Origin: Streptomyces bathyalis
GTDB lineage: Bacteria > Actinomycetota > Actinomycetes > Streptomycetales > Streptomycetaceae
Length of the DNA: 64,000 bases
Direction of reading: 5' to 3'
Assembly (NCBI RefSeq): GCF_015910445.1
Contig: NZ_CP048882.1
Coordinates: 4,957,501 to 5,021,500, forward strand
The notes beneath the pieces were generated by a model. The model was not told the DNA's origin, made no database searches, and was given only the letters and a program-made list of their open reading frames with translations. Positions 63,755 to 64,000 of this stretch are shown piece after piece; within the stretch, counting starts at the first letter, position 1, and each line of letters opens with the position of its first letter. The position numbers and the translations under genes are program-made.

Positions 63755-64000
63755 CTCTTACTCCCTGTGCTGGGAAGCGACCTCGAGCGGCGTCGGTACA
63801 TGCCGCCCACGTGGCCACACGTTCGGGTTTGCAGGGAGGGAGCCTAGGAAAGTGCAGCGCGTACGGGCGAGGGCATCCGGGGCCGGACGTCCTGATCGGT
63901 TCCGGATTGTGATGCCTGACCAGTGCATCTTCGTCGGTCCGTCCGCCGAGGGCCCCGGCCCCTGGCGTCCCAGCGGCCGTCCGGCCGGCTGCCCCATCCG
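63755..64000. other. Region upstream of putP to the end of the window
   Basis: 246 bp. It should contain the putP promoter. I find no convincing promoter, ribosome binding site for a further gene, or conserved reading frame. Confidence 0.4.

Noticed and set aside
63758..63997. 79-codon minus-strand frame at the window end
   Set aside because: No ribosome binding site or family resemblance, and it lies in the putP upstream region.

Overview
This is a high-GC actinobacterial chromosome segment, almost certainly Streptomyces or a close streptomycetaceous relative. The evidence is the actinobacterial 23S/5S genes, a tmRNA with tag ANTKRDSFALAA, the mtrA-mtrB-lpqB set, a large NAD-dependent glutamate dehydrogenase, two PkaA/PkaB-like Ser/Thr kinases beside an FHA gene, ftsE-ftsX-protease-smpB-ssrA in order, and an LAXTG sortase substrate. 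From memory the gene order from mtnA to smpB follows the S. coelicolor core chromosome. I see no prophage, IS element, CRISPR array or tRNA gene. Function calls come from reading motifs and from neighbours, not from database searches.

Layout. 1-3.5 kb: the 3' part of an rRNA operon (23S and 5S, with the 23S processing stem and a terminator). 3.5-9.1 kb: a minus-strand envelope operon (membrane protein, DUF4129, DUF4350, MoxR ATPase, DUF58) whose genes overlap or lie within a few bases of each other. 9.2-16.7 kb: mtnA translationally coupled to mtrA-mtrB-lpqB, then comF and the ribosome hibernation factor hpf. 16.9-25 kb: an orphan NarL-type regulator, an AlkX/YcaQ-like protein, a GNAT enzyme, secA, an Rv3235-like protein, a DUF6912 protein and a HAD phosphatase. 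25.4-30.4 kb: the NAD-glutamate dehydrogenase. 30.6-36.7 kb: a CDP-glycerol glycerophosphotransferase-like protein, a large GT4 glycosyltransferase and a methyltransferase, probably for a surface glycopolymer. 36.8-40.7 kb: a sugar ABC importer without its own ATPase.

40.9-48.0 kb: an FHA-FtsK ATPase divergent from pkaA and pkaB. 48.1-50.6 kb: prfB, a secreted LADTG-anchored Gly/Thr/Asp-rich protein and a small zinc-ribbon membrane protein. 51-55.3 kb: ftsE, ftsX, an S41 PDZ protease, smpB and tmRNA, followed by a GC-rich repeat field. 55.9-57.5 kb: a GOLPH3-like protein and an MpaB-type oxygenase. 57.6-62.0 kb: a sulfonate-type ABC importer plus a flavin-dependent monooxygenase, headed by a 24-codon leader peptide with a Cys codon near its end. 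62.2-63.8 kb: a PutP-type sodium/proline symporter.

The most interesting element is that leader. A promoter placed so that the leader ATG is at or next to +1, a peptide ending Ala-Leu-Cys-Ser, and two competing RNA pairings just downstream together suggest cysteine-responsive attenuation of sulfur-compound uptake. Other points worth checking are a sugar permease with a beta-sandwich-like domain inserted in an extracytoplasmic loop, a 20-bp UUCG-capped hairpin between the sugar-binding-protein and permease genes, TQ-containing repeats in PkaA next to an FHA-FtsK gene, and a candidate leaderless upstream reading frame overlapping the start of the glutamate dehydrogenase gene.
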